Assembly (NCBI GenBank): GCA_964474695.1
Contig: CAYYTK010000002.1
Location: 124,001-188,000, forward strand
DNA from: DAOUBP01 sp964474695
GTDB lineage: Bacteria > Chloroflexota > Anaerolineae > CG2-30-64-16
Direction: 5' to 3'
Length of the DNA: 64,000 nt
Part shown: positions 40,177 to 49,641 of the stretch, one piece after another
Numbering within the stretch: the stretch's first letter is position 1
How the letters are laid out: each line of letters opens with the position of its first letter
The notes under the pieces: generated by a model
Databases searched by the model: none
Told to the model about the DNA's origin: nothing
Seen by the model: the letters and a program-made list of their open reading frames with translations, nothing else
Position numbers and translations under genes: made by a program

Positions 40177-41985
40177 TTACCGCTGGGGAGTCTCCGCGGC
40201 CGTGATATCAACCGCGCCCAGCGGCGTCTCATCAGGAAAGGCGTAAACCCAAGCCTCGATCCGTGCCGCCTGCCCAAGCGCCTCCAGCGGCACACGATAC
40301 GTATCGGCGACCAATTGGCCGGCCAACCAGCGATCGGTGCTGTAACGGCCGGCGCCAGGCGACCGCTTCCACTCCCATACCAGGTTGCCTGCGCTGTCCT
40401 CGATGCGGAAAGCTACCCGCAGGTCAGCAGCGGCCCGGTCAGGTGCGCGCCAATACAGTGCCACCGCGCGATGCGGAGAGGCGCTCTCCGACGGCGGATC
40501 GTCCCAATGCACGGCCACTAACTCCAGCGGCCCCGCCATCTGCCCGGCCGGAGTTGCTGCCGCCAGCGCGGATGGCGTCACGGCCGGCGGCGGGCCAAAC
40601 GGCTGCAGGATGCCAAAGTAAAGCGCAAGGATGCCGGCCGCGGCCATTGCTCCCGTCATAGCTGCCGCCAGCCAGCGCCGGCAAGACTGCGGCGACCAGG
40701 CAGCCAGGCCGCCAGCCACTCCCAATCCCAACGGCGCCAGCGCCGGAAAGAGCAGCCGCCCCTGGTCGGTGCCCAACGCAATCCGGCTGTATGATAGGAT
40801 GGAAAGCGCCACAAGCACGGGCGCGCCCACCAACACCAACCAGCCAACCAACGAGGTCTCGGCCACCAGCGGCGGAGATGCCTGTCCTGAAAATGAGCCG
40901 TTCCTAAAAGAGATTCTTGTCCTGCGCAACCAACCAGCAATACTCCCCGCCAACAGCAGGCCCCAGGCCGCATAGAACGGCCACGACAGCGACAGATGTC
41001 CGGCCCCGCCAAACTTGCCCCAGAAGCTGAGAAACCAGCCGCGGGCCAGCCACCCCAGATCGGCCAACGTCAACGAAGCCAGCCGGCGATCGATGGTGCC
41101 GAGCATCATCTGCGTGCCGAATGGATCACCGTAGAGCTGCCAGTTGCGCGCCAGCCACGGCGCAGCCACGGCTAAGGCGATGATCCCGGCCAGGAGGCCG
41201 CGGCCCAGGTGTTTCAGGATCGCCTGCTTCGAACGGCCGCCGGCCAACACAATCGCCAGCCCTGCGACCGGCCAAACCGCAACGGTGCTCACCTTGGTCA
41301 CGAAGCCCAGGCCCAGGCACAGGCCGGCCAGCGCAGCCCCACGCCAGCCCCGTCCCGCAACGGCCGCCCACAGCGCCAGCGCCGAAAACATCGCTGCCAA
41401 CATATCGTTGCTCATCGAGGCGCCGATGAAGAGCGACTCCGGCAGGAACGCGACAAATGCGGCGGCAGCCAAGGCTACGTCGGGACGCGCAGGCCACAGC
41501 GCCCGGCCCAGACAGTAGGTTGCCAGCACCAACACGACCCCGGCCAACACCGAAACCAGCCGGCCCAAGTGCATCGCCAGCGCGCCTCCGCGCCACGGCC
41601 ACCCCTCCAACGTGGTATGGATAAAGAAATTGGGGGCCTGTGCGGCTGCCGTAACCCCCACATCAGGGTTGGCGCGCAGGAAAGTGAAATCCATGCCGGT
41701 CGGCGCGGCCACGGCAGCAGCCAGCAGATGGTACAGCGGCGGGTGCTTGGCCTGGGTAACTGACGTACCCTCCGGCAGGCGTCCCTCCTGGCCGATGTAG
41801 GCCGCATAGGCGTAATGGTCGGCCTCATCCGGCGCCTCACCCAAAGGGTTGAATGCACTGTAGGCGAAACCGAGCAGTAGGCGCGCGACCAAGATCGCGA
41901 TCAACCAGCCGGTCGCCCTCCTGGCAAGAAGCGGAGCCGCGGCCCTTACAGATACTGTCTGCATCGGGCGGCCCAGATGCGTCAT
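40177..41985 (-). CDS. GT-C type membrane glycosyltransferase with exoplasmic C-terminal domain
   Basis: The 602-residue protein has a first membrane helix, then an exoplasmic loop with the acidic pair EAPDEADHYAYAAYIG and QAKHPPLYHLL, and about ten further helices. This is the GT39/ArnT-like or DUF2142-like pattern of enzymes that take sugars from polyprenyl phosphate donors. The C-terminal 130 residues form a soluble beta-sandwich (VALYWRAPDRAAADLRVAFRIED, STDRWLAGQLVADTYRVPL) also found in the next four genes. The ATG overlaps the stop of the preceding gene (ATGA), so they are coupled. The sugar and acceptor are unknown. Confidence 0.75.
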   Translation of the reverse strand: MTHLGRPMQTVSVRAAAPLLARRATGWLIAILVARLLLGFAYSAFNPLGEAPDEADHYAYAAYIGQEGRLPEGTSVTQAKHPPLYHLLAAAVAAPTGMDFTFLRANPDVGVTAAAQAPNFFIHTTLEGWPWRGGALAMHLGRLVSVLAGVVLVLATYCLGRALWPARPDVALAAAAFVAFLPESLFIGASMSNDMLAAMFSALALWAAVAGRGWRGAALAGLCLGLGFVTKVSTVAVWPVAGLAIVLAGGRSKQAILKHLGRGLLAGIIALAVAAPWLARNWQLYGDPFGTQMMLGTIDRRLASLTLADLGWLARGWFLSFWGKFGGAGHLSLSWPFYAAWGLLLAGSIAGWLRRTRISFRNGSFSGQASPPLVAETSLVGWLVLVGAPVLVALSILSYSRIALGTDQGRLLFPALAPLGLGVAGGLAAWSPQSCRRWLAAAMTGAMAAAGILALYFGILQPFGPPPAVTPSALAAATPAGQMAGPLELVAVHWDDPPSESASPHRAVALYWRAPDRAAADLRVAFRIEDSAGNLVWEWKRSPGAGRYSTDRWLAGQLVADTYRVPLEALGQAARIEAWVYAFPDETPLGAVDITAAETPQR

Positions 41986-44270
41986 CGACGCACCTCCAAT
42001 ACGCCGATATCGACCCGCAAGTCAACCGAATCCACGCCAACGGGAGCCAGTGGCGTGGCAGACTGCCCGGGGCGGTAAAGCCCAGCCTTTAGTTGGTAAG
42101 CACCCGGAGGCAGGTCTGCCGGCAACAAAAGCGTGCGGTCCTCTCGCAGCAGTTCGCCCTCAAGCCAACGACTCGCAGGGGTGTAGATGCCGCCCAAGGG
42201 TGCGTCAACTCCCGCAATCACCCGGCCGGAATCCGCGCCATCTGACGCGACCAGATGCACAAACGCGGTCAGCGGCTCGGATGCGCCGCTGACCTGCCAG
42301 TACAGCGTCACCCGCGCCGCTTCCCCGCTGTGGTCAAGGGCGGCCACGGCCGATTCCAGGCGCACGGTCCCGTAATCGGCCGCGACAGGTGTTGCCATCT
42401 GTTCTCGAACTAACCATCCGCTGCCTCCGGCCACCGCCAGGCCGGCCACCAGCAGCCACAGTCCGATAGAAACCGAGCGGCGACGACCCGGCGTCAGGAT
42501 GAGGAGCCCTAACGCGGCCAGCCAGCCAATGGCGCCTACCACACGGCCGGCCCAAGCTGCCGGCGTAGCGCCCCAGCGCCGCGTCACTTCATGCTGGCCC
42601 GCAGGCAGATCGACAGCCAACAGGCCCAAATCCCCGACCGGATAGGTCGGCAACGGCTGGCCGTCCAGATCGACGCGCCATGCAGGATAGTAAAACACAT
42701 GGTAAACCAATCGGCTGGCTGACGCGGCTTCATAGCGCAGCCGCTCACCCAAATAGCCCTGCGCGAGTACTTGCTCGGAACGACTGGCTCGCGCAGCCTG
42801 GTCGAGCATGGTGTCAGTCGCTTCGCTGCTTGGCTCCCGCCCGATGGCCCAACGCTGCTCCGACACCCAGCGCGGCAGAAACTCCCCGGCCCACGTAGCT
42901 CCCACCTGGCCGTGCTCTGCATCAAAGGCCCACATCCGGACGGCCGTCAAATCGCCGGCCGAGTAAGGCGCTGGCGCCGAGACCAGCCCCGCGCCGGCAT
43001 GAAAAGCCAGGTAGATCGCAACGAGCCAGACCAGTGCCCGCGCGCCCCCCGCCTTGCGCCGGAGTGCGGGCCAGCGCCACCCGATCTCAAGGATCAGCCC
43101 CAAGGTGCATGCCGCCGCCAGAGCGACAACCGTCTGCCAGCGCCACGGAAACTGCAACTTGCCCAACACCCAGGCCAGCCCATCCCACAAACGCACACTG
43201 CTCGCAGTGCTCAGCCACAGGGCAAAGGCTGCCAAACCTATGCTGCTGCCCAGGAGAGTCCGCTTGCCCCGGGCCAATGGGAGGACGAGCACGACAGCGG
43301 CCACGATCAGAATAGCAGCAACATAACCGGGCGTTGGGATGGTTGGCTGAGCCGCATCAGGATAGCGATACGGCAACGCAAAAGCAAACAGATCCCGCAA
43401 CACGGCGAAATGAGCAGTATATCCCCGTCCCTCCGCGACCGCGCCGATTCCCACCCAGCCCGTTTCAAGCAGCGCTGGCAGCATATACGGCGCGCTGAGC
43501 GCAGCACCCAAGACTGGGGGCAGCAGCAAAGCAGTGACGCCGTGGCGCGCGATGCGTCTTATGTCGCCTCGCGTGCCTCGCACCCACCCGATCAGGGAGG
43601 ACACCCCGAGCAAGGTCGCAAGAAACAACGCTGCTACACCGGCCATCAAGGCAGTCAGATTGTGCGTCAGGATCAGGCCTGCCCAACTGAGGACGGCCGG
43701 GACCAATCCGCCAGGCCAGGACCAGGCTGGGCGGCCCGGCCGCGGCCGCGCAACATCCTCCAGCCAACGCACGGTCGTCAAGGCAATCAGCGGAAGCCAG
43801 AGAAAAGCGGCGAACTCAGGCAGCGCTCCACGCACAAGGAGATCATAGAGGCGATACGGATACACCAGATAGAGAACGGCGCCCAGGAGTGCCGGCAGCG
43901 GGTGGGTCCAGCGGCGAATCAGGGCAAATGCCGCCAGCCCTGACAGGCTATAGCAGGCAGCCAAAACGATGCGCACAGCCGCGATCAGATCAAGTCCGGC
44001 CAGGTGGAGCAGCGCCGCGGGGTAATAGAAAGCCGGCGCATAGAAATTCAATACTGGGTAGCCGTAGCCAAAGGCAAAGTCGGGAAACCAGCGTGGATAC
44101 AAGACGCCCATGCGCAATGCTTCCGCCAACGCCCGCACCCGATGCAGGTGAAACAGGCCGTCGGGCGTGTCAGGCCACGGCGCCATCAATACGCAGAGGG
44201 CCACGGCCGGCGCCAACGCACCGAGAACCCAGGGTCCCCAACTAGCAAGACGCAAACGCAAGCGCATCAT
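41982..44270 (-). CDS. Large PTPS-related-type membrane protein with exoplasmic C-terminal domain
   Basis: A 762-residue membrane protein with some 12 hydrophobic segments. Its N-terminal pattern (TPDGLFHLHRVRALAEALRMGVLYPRWFPDFAFGYGYPVLNFYAPAFYY) fits the group labelled 6-pyruvoyl-tetrahydropterin-synthase-related, which I regard as probable GT-C glycosyltransferases or flippase-like proteins. The C-terminus carries a YfhO-like outer domain (YYPAWRVDLDGQPLPTYPVGDLGLLAVDLPAGQHEVTRRWG) and the shared beta-sandwich (VTLYWQVSG, ASRWLEGELLREDRTLLLPADLPPGAYQLKAGLYRPG). It is a paralogue of the protein at 47248-49533. It starts two bases after the preceding gene. Enzymatic function is not established. 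Confidence 0.7.
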   Translation of the reverse strand: MMRLRLRLASWGPWVLGALAPAVALCVLMAPWPDTPDGLFHLHRVRALAEALRMGVLYPRWFPDFAFGYGYPVLNFYAPAFYYPAALLHLAGLDLIAAVRIVLAACYSLSGLAAFALIRRWTHPLPALLGAVLYLVYPYRLYDLLVRGALPEFAAFLWLPLIALTTVRWLEDVARPRPGRPAWSWPGGLVPAVLSWAGLILTHNLTALMAGVAALFLATLLGVSSLIGWVRGTRGDIRRIARHGVTALLLPPVLGAALSAPYMLPALLETGWVGIGAVAEGRGYTAHFAVLRDLFAFALPYRYPDAAQPTIPTPGYVAAILIVAAVVLVLPLARGKRTLLGSSIGLAAFALWLSTASSVRLWDGLAWVLGKLQFPWRWQTVVALAAACTLGLILEIGWRWPALRRKAGGARALVWLVAIYLAFHAGAGLVSAPAPYSAGDLTAVRMWAFDAEHGQVGATWAGEFLPRWVSEQRWAIGREPSSEATDTMLDQAARASRSEQVLAQGYLGERLRYEAASASRLVYHVFYYPAWRVDLDGQPLPTYPVGDLGLLAVDLPAGQHEVTRRWGATPAAWAGRVVGAIGWLAALGLLILTPGRRRSVSIGLWLLVAGLAVAGGSGWLVREQMATPVAADYGTVRLESAVAALDHSGEAARVTLYWQVSGASEPLTAFVHLVASDGADSGRVIAGVDAPLGGIYTPASRWLEGELLREDRTLLLPADLPPGAYQLKAGLYRPGQSATPLAPVGVDSVDLRVDIGVLEVRR

Positions 44271-44272
44271 GT

Positions 44273-47218
44273 TTACCGTGCAGGCTCCACCTCTAGCCGG
44301 TCCGGTAGCGTCAGGACATCGCCGCCATCGATGAGCGACAGCCGCTCCCCGGTCGGCTCATCGTAAAAGCCCAGGTTTACTTTGTAGCTTCCTGGAGGCA
44401 TATCCGGCGGCAGGCTGATCATGTAAGCATCCGCGATGACCTCACCCTTCCGCCAGGTCGTCGTCAACGCCTCTCCGTTCTGGGGATAGGCGTCACCCTG
44501 CGCCCGAATGGCGCCCTCCGCGTCGACCAGGTGAATGAATACCTTCCAACTCCGCTTAGCAGGTCCATCAGCCTGCCAGACAAGCTTCATCTGCAGCGTT
44601 TGCCCGGCGGTCGCTCGCTCCGGCGCCTGGATGCGGGCCAACCGGATGCCATTCCCCCAACTGACCTCCAAGGGCGTTCCCAACTCAGGCAGGTCAAAAG
44701 TATGTGGCCGGTCTACGATTTCAACAGCACCCAGGGTCACATCTGCCCGCGCCTGTCCGGTATCGGCCTCGATCACCGAAAGGGTCGCGCGATATTCACC
44801 CGCCGGCAGATCGCCCGGGATAACAAACCGGGATTGAGTCCGGATCGTTCGGCCGGGCAGCCAGTCTGTTGTGGCGTACCAGCCCGATCCCAGCGTCTGA
44901 ACGATCTGAACCTGGCGCTTGTGGCTTGCCAAAGTCAAACGCGCGTCGAGAGCAGGTTGGCGGTCCGTCACGCGCCACTGCATGGGGATCGCCAAGGCCT
45001 GACCGGCGCGCAGAGATGGGGCGGCGAAGTCAGCACCCAACAAAGTCAGCCCAGGGCCGGCAGCGCTGTTGAGCGGCTTGGATAGGGGCGCGCTGCGCGC
45101 CTCCCCCACCGAAGGCTCCGTGACCTCCAGTGTCAACAGGAGCAGGTCGTCCTGCGGTGCATCCGTCCCAGCAACCGTTTCGGAACGCGGCGAGTCAGTC
45201 GAGCCGGAAGAAGTCCCGGCCAGGGGTGAAGTCTCCGCCGGAGAAGTGGCCGCCGACGCGGCCTCGACACGCCCCAAGATCGGCACGCCTTGTTCCGTTG
45301 TCCAGGCGATGCGCACCTGATACGTGCCCGGCGGAACATCCGTAGGAACATAGAGCGCCTGTCGCTCACTAACCGGCTGGTCTGTCCAGCCCGATGCCGG
45401 ACAAAGACCATTGCATGGCGCTGCTACGCGCTTCGTCCAAATCGCGCCATCCGGGCCAACCAGGGTCAGGACGATGAGGCCCGGCTGCGGCGCGGCGGCG
45501 ATACGCTGCCATTCGAATTGCAGGCGCAGTGCGTCACCGGCGCTTACCACCTGACCAGAGGCCGCCCAACGGTTAAGGCGGATCAGGTTATCCCAGACCA
45601 GGCCGCCGGGATAGTCCTCCAGTTGCACAGCCTCACTGCCGGAAGAATAAGCTGAGAAGTAGCGAGTTACGCCCCGGCCGCCGGGGAACCAGACCTTTTC
45701 TGTCGGAAAGGCGACCGCATTGAAGGCACGTTCCACGCGCTCCGGCTCCAAAACGCTGGGGTAGAGGATGAGCCATGCCGACGGCGAACGCGCCAGAAGG
45801 TCAGCGGCGCGAACCCCGGCCGCTTCCTCGGTGATCGGTTGCTGCGCTTCAGGTATATAGTACGCCGTCAGGTTACGCTGATTGTAGTATAGATTCTGGG
45901 GCCAATCAAAAGGATGGGTGTAGACAACAGGCTCGCTGTCGCGCGCGCGCTCCTGGATATAATCCAGTGGCCTGCTAAACGGCCGGCCAAGGTCACGCAA
46001 CTCCTGAACCAACACGAATCCGTCCAGACCCAGCAACGCCAGCACCATCAGCACACCGGCTATGCGCGATCTGCGAGAAATGACGAGGATTCCCAGTGCA
46101 GCGGAAAGCACAAAGACCCCCGTCATCATGGCGCTGTGACGAGCATTGGGCAGCAGGTGGATCGCCGAACGAAGCAGCGGCGGAACTGCCAGGAGCAGGA
46201 TGATTAACCCGCGGAGCACTCCCCGCTTCTGGCCTAATCCACCAGCCCGGTTCTCACCCGAGAAAAGTGAATGGGACAGACCACGCGTCATGCCGGCGAT
46301 GCCGATCACCACGGGCGCCCACGCCACGGTAGCCAGCAGCACTGCCGGCAAGGTCGCGATATAATAGCCTCTATTGCCTAACACCCATTGGGTGAAAACA
46401 GGCAAGAGCGATGACATTACCTGCGGTTGTTGCAGTCGTTCAACGAGCACGTTCTGCAAAGTTGCCCGGGGCCCAGCCTGTGCGAGGATCCATACTGCGG
46501 CCAGTCCGCCAATGACGGCCAGTATCGCGGCCAGCCGTCGTTTGCCTTCCGGCAAACTGCGCCAGAATAAGACGACGAACAAGGCATAAGCCGCCACAAA
46601 AAACGCGGCCATATAGTGAAAGGTGACCGGCACACTGATGGACACGACGAACAAGCCCCAATCGCGCCAACGGTTGCGCAGGAAGGCGCGATCCAGCGCG
46701 TGAACGGTCAAAAGCGCCAGGGGCATCATCCACGCATACATCCGCACTTCACGACCTACGTGCACTGCCATCGGCTGAAAAGCCATCAGGAGTGCAACCA
46801 GAAGAGCCAACACGGCAGGGCGCTTTGTCTCCTTACGGCCTCTGAACCAACGGCGCGCCAGAGCAACGCTCAACGCCACCGCCAGCATCCCACCGAATAC
46901 CGACAGAAAACGCAGCCCAAACTCCTCGGTTCCTACCAGGCGCATCCAAAAGTGAAGCAACAGATAATAGCCCGGCGGATGTTCGAAAAGCTGGGATGAC
47001 GTGTAGGTGACTATCTCCAGCGGTGGCTTCGCGCCGATGAAGAAACTGATCGCCTCGTCCAGCCATAGATCCGACTGATCGAGCGCGATGGTCCGGATAG
47101 CAAAGGCGAGCAGGAGCACCATGACCAGCCAGAGGCGCGCAGGCACGCGGCCAACGGCCCTGGAGAGTCGCGCCAGGCTTGCTGAGCCGGACGGTTGCAC
47201 TGCGGGAATCTCTGGCAT
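44273..47218 (-). CDS. GT39-like mannosyltransferase-type membrane protein with long exoplasmic domain
   Basis: A 981-residue protein of the PMT/ArnT-like GT-C group. The first exoplasmic loop has the catalytic-type acidic pair in LWLDEAISFFIG and the family signature FEHPPGYYLLLHFWMRLVG, followed by about 11 helices up to residue 420. The remaining half is soluble and holds several beta-sandwich repeats, the last reading MKLVWQADG ... TTWRKGEVIADAYMISLPPDMPPGSYKVNLGFYD. Lipid-phosphate sugars are the known donors for such enzymes. Here the acceptor may be a protein or glycan at the cell surface. It belongs to a set of five adjacent proteins sharing the same C-terminal fold. Confidence 0.8.
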   Translation of the reverse strand: MPEIPAVQPSGSASLARLSRAVGRVPARLWLVMVLLLAFAIRTIALDQSDLWLDEAISFFIGAKPPLEIVTYTSSQLFEHPPGYYLLLHFWMRLVGTEEFGLRFLSVFGGMLAVALSVALARRWFRGRKETKRPAVLALLVALLMAFQPMAVHVGREVRMYAWMMPLALLTVHALDRAFLRNRWRDWGLFVVSISVPVTFHYMAAFFVAAYALFVVLFWRSLPEGKRRLAAILAVIGGLAAVWILAQAGPRATLQNVLVERLQQPQVMSSLLPVFTQWVLGNRGYYIATLPAVLLATVAWAPVVIGIAGMTRGLSHSLFSGENRAGGLGQKRGVLRGLIILLLAVPPLLRSAIHLLPNARHSAMMTGVFVLSAALGILVISRRSRIAGVLMVLALLGLDGFVLVQELRDLGRPFSRPLDYIQERARDSEPVVYTHPFDWPQNLYYNQRNLTAYYIPEAQQPITEEAAGVRAADLLARSPSAWLILYPSVLEPERVERAFNAVAFPTEKVWFPGGRGVTRYFSAYSSGSEAVQLEDYPGGLVWDNLIRLNRWAASGQVVSAGDALRLQFEWQRIAAAPQPGLIVLTLVGPDGAIWTKRVAAPCNGLCPASGWTDQPVSERQALYVPTDVPPGTYQVRIAWTTEQGVPILGRVEAASAATSPAETSPLAGTSSGSTDSPRSETVAGTDAPQDDLLLLTLEVTEPSVGEARSAPLSKPLNSAAGPGLTLLGADFAAPSLRAGQALAIPMQWRVTDRQPALDARLTLASHKRQVQIVQTLGSGWYATTDWLPGRTIRTQSRFVIPGDLPAGEYRATLSVIEADTGQARADVTLGAVEIVDRPHTFDLPELGTPLEVSWGNGIRLARIQAPERATAGQTLQMKLVWQADGPAKRSWKVFIHLVDAEGAIRAQGDAYPQNGEALTTTWRKGEVIADAYMISLPPDMPPGSYKVNLGFYDEPTGERLSLIDGGDVLTLPDRLEVEPAR

Positions 47219-47247
47219 TCAATGGCTCCGGGTGGCCAGTGCACTGG

Positions 47248-49533
47248 TCACAGATCAAACTCAAACAGCAGCACCTGATCGCCGATCACTGTGCCGTCAG
47301 CGGCGAACACCGGCAAACGGTCCCCGGTCTTCGGATCGTACAGGCCGATGCGAAGCTGGTAACGTCCCGGCGGTGGTGCGCCTTTCCACGTCAGGATGTG
47401 GCGATCTTCGATGATCTCACCGCGCTGCCAGCGCGTTGTCGGCGAAAAGTAGAAACCGGGTTCGCCATCATGCTGCGCCCATAGTTTGCCGTTCAGATCG
47501 ACCAGGTGGACAAAGACTTTGTAGTCGGCCGCAGGTTGGCGCAACGCCAGCCACGTCAGGATCACCTCGGAACTTGCCTCCGGTCGCAACTGCGCGGCCG
47601 GTGCGTAGAAACCGACGAGTTGGCCTTGACCGCCCAAGTTCGCAGAGATGGCCGTCGGCATGTAATCCGCTGGCGTTGCCAACCGTGTAGCGAGGGCCAA
47701 TCCGCCATAGATAGCTATGACCAGCACCAGTGACGCTAACCACCGCCAGCGCCGCAGCCAGGCGGCGGCTGCAACCCAGGCGCCTGCCCCTACCAGCGTC
47801 AGCGCCCAACCAATCCGTCGCGCCGGCGTGGAACCGAAGCGGAAGACGACCTCGTGCTCGCCAGCCGGTATCTCCGCTCCAGCCAACGCCAGCGGTCCAG
47901 CAGGAGATGCAACAACGGTGCGGCCATCCACCCGGGCCTCCCAACCCGGGAAGTAGAACTGATGCAATTGCAGCGTCCAGGCGGTATCCGATATAGCCGC
48001 GAAATGTCGTTCCAGCGGCGCCTGGCGACCGGGCGTCAATTGCACGGCCAGCGGGGCCTCAGAGGTCTGAACGGAACCCGCGGACAGAAAAAACTGATCT
48101 CGCGGCGTCTGCACCCAGATCGGCATGTATTCGAACAGCCACGGGTTGCCGTATTCACGCAACCACAGGCCGCGGCCAAAATCATAGAGCGTCATCGTCT
48201 GCCGGTTGACATTGTCATCCAGGACAACCGTGTCAGTAGTCGGAAATTGGGCCCTCTCCCAAGGGATGCCGGGCAGCGCGCTGCTCATGAGCAGGACACC
48301 CACCAAGAGCACCAGGGCAAGGCATGCAACCGAATGCCATCTTTCGGATGAGTGATTCAGCGATTGGGCTTCTGCACCCACGGTCCGGGGAAAGATGTAG
48401 GCCAGGGAGCCGCTCAGCAGTGCGGTTGACACCACACCCAACGACTGCCAGCGCCACGGAAATTGCAGAAGCAGCAAACCCGGGATGCCGCGCCACACTT
48501 GTGCCGACCACTCAGACTGCATGAACAGCCCAAACAATAACAAGCCCGCCCAGAGCGGCAAGGCCATCCGCGTGACGCGACTCAGCCGCCGCCGCCAGAT
48601 GCCAACGCTGAACCCCAGCAGCGCTATCAGCGCCTGCGCCAGGCCCAAGGCATGTTCGATGCGGCGGTCCTGAATGGTATAAGGCTGTCGCCAGGACTCG
48701 GCCAGCAAGAGTTGCGGCCGAACCAGGCGTGCTACCCAGTCAACGAAACGTTCAGGTGACTGACCGGCAAGAACGTATTTCGATTCGGCGATCGCCGGCA
48801 ACCAGAAAGCAGCACTCACCACCAACCCAATGATCACCATCAGGCTGAAACCGCCCAGGCAGCGCCAGCGCGCAAGCGGTTCGCGCACCTCAATAAACAG
48901 GAGAAATGATCCCCAACCCATCAACAGCGGCGCCGCCAACAAGAGACTCAGGTTGTGCGTTAAGATCAAGCCGCCAAGTGCGGCGCCACCCCACAAGACC
49001 GGCGGTAGAATCAACCGATCCGATCGCTGAGCGATCTGCCACACGGCCAGCATCAAAATGGGGAACCAGACGAACGCCCACAGTTCTGCCAGGGCGCCGC
49101 GCGTCCAAACATCAGCGAGATGATACGGCGCCCAACCATAGGCTACGGCGGCCAACGCGCCGCCCCATGCACCGAGCAAATGCCGGGCAAACAAAAACAT
49201 CGCCAGCGCCGACAACACCAATCCGAGCGCCAGCGTCCACTCCAGGCTCCCCACAAAACCCAGGCCCAACCAATGCCAGATAAGCCCGACGTAGTAGGTC
49301 AGCGGCGCGTAGAAGTTCAGCACCGGGAAACCATAGCCGAATCCCTCATCGGCCAACCAACGCGCGCCCACATGCCCGGCGCGTATCGCCTGGTCAAGGC
49401 TGAAGAGGCGGAAAAGGTGGTGCAGGCCATCGTCGGTCTGCTGCAGGCCCGATTGCCACAACGGCTGTAAAGCGGGCAGCATCAGCAGAACGATCAGAAG
49501 CGGCAACCAGAGCGTCTTGGCAACTTGCTTCAT
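47248..49533 (-). CDS. Large PTPS-related-type membrane protein (paralogue)
   Basis: A 761-residue polytopic protein closely patterned on the product of 41982-44270. It has TDDGLHHLFRLFSLDQAIRAGHVGARWLADEGFGYGFPVLNFYAPLTYY near the start, RGALAELWAFVWFP, a YfhO-like outer segment (FYFPGWEARVDGRTVVASPAGPLALAGAEIPAGEHEVVFRFG) and the shared C-terminal sandwich (ILTWLALRQPAADYKVFVHLVDLNGK, TTRWQRGEIIEDRHILTWKGAPPPGRYQLRIGLYDPKTGDRLPV). The ATG at 49533 is preferred to a GTG at 49572. It alternates with GT39-like genes, suggesting serial duplication of a two-gene unit. The function is probably in surface glycan assembly. Confidence 0.7.
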   Translation of the reverse strand: MKQVAKTLWLPLLIVLLMLPALQPLWQSGLQQTDDGLHHLFRLFSLDQAIRAGHVGARWLADEGFGYGFPVLNFYAPLTYYVGLIWHWLGLGFVGSLEWTLALGLVLSALAMFLFARHLLGAWGGALAAVAYGWAPYHLADVWTRGALAELWAFVWFPILMLAVWQIAQRSDRLILPPVLWGGAALGGLILTHNLSLLLAAPLLMGWGSFLLFIEVREPLARWRCLGGFSLMVIIGLVVSAAFWLPAIAESKYVLAGQSPERFVDWVARLVRPQLLLAESWRQPYTIQDRRIEHALGLAQALIALLGFSVGIWRRRLSRVTRMALPLWAGLLLFGLFMQSEWSAQVWRGIPGLLLLQFPWRWQSLGVVSTALLSGSLAYIFPRTVGAEAQSLNHSSERWHSVACLALVLLVGVLLMSSALPGIPWERAQFPTTDTVVLDDNVNRQTMTLYDFGRGLWLREYGNPWLFEYMPIWVQTPRDQFFLSAGSVQTSEAPLAVQLTPGRQAPLERHFAAISDTAWTLQLHQFYFPGWEARVDGRTVVASPAGPLALAGAEIPAGEHEVVFRFGSTPARRIGWALTLVGAGAWVAAAAWLRRWRWLASLVLVIAIYGGLALATRLATPADYMPTAISANLGGQGQLVGFYAPAAQLRPEASSEVILTWLALRQPAADYKVFVHLVDLNGKLWAQHDGEPGFYFSPTTRWQRGEIIEDRHILTWKGAPPPGRYQLRIGLYDPKTGDRLPVFAADGTVIGDQVLLFEFDL

Positions 49534-49641
49534 CGCTTCAATCCGAATCCACGGGTCAAAACAGCTCCTCACGGTGGCATTTCAGGTATTCTAACGCCTG
49601 CAGGCCATACGGCAAAGTGTCAACTGCTATCCTGCCAACGT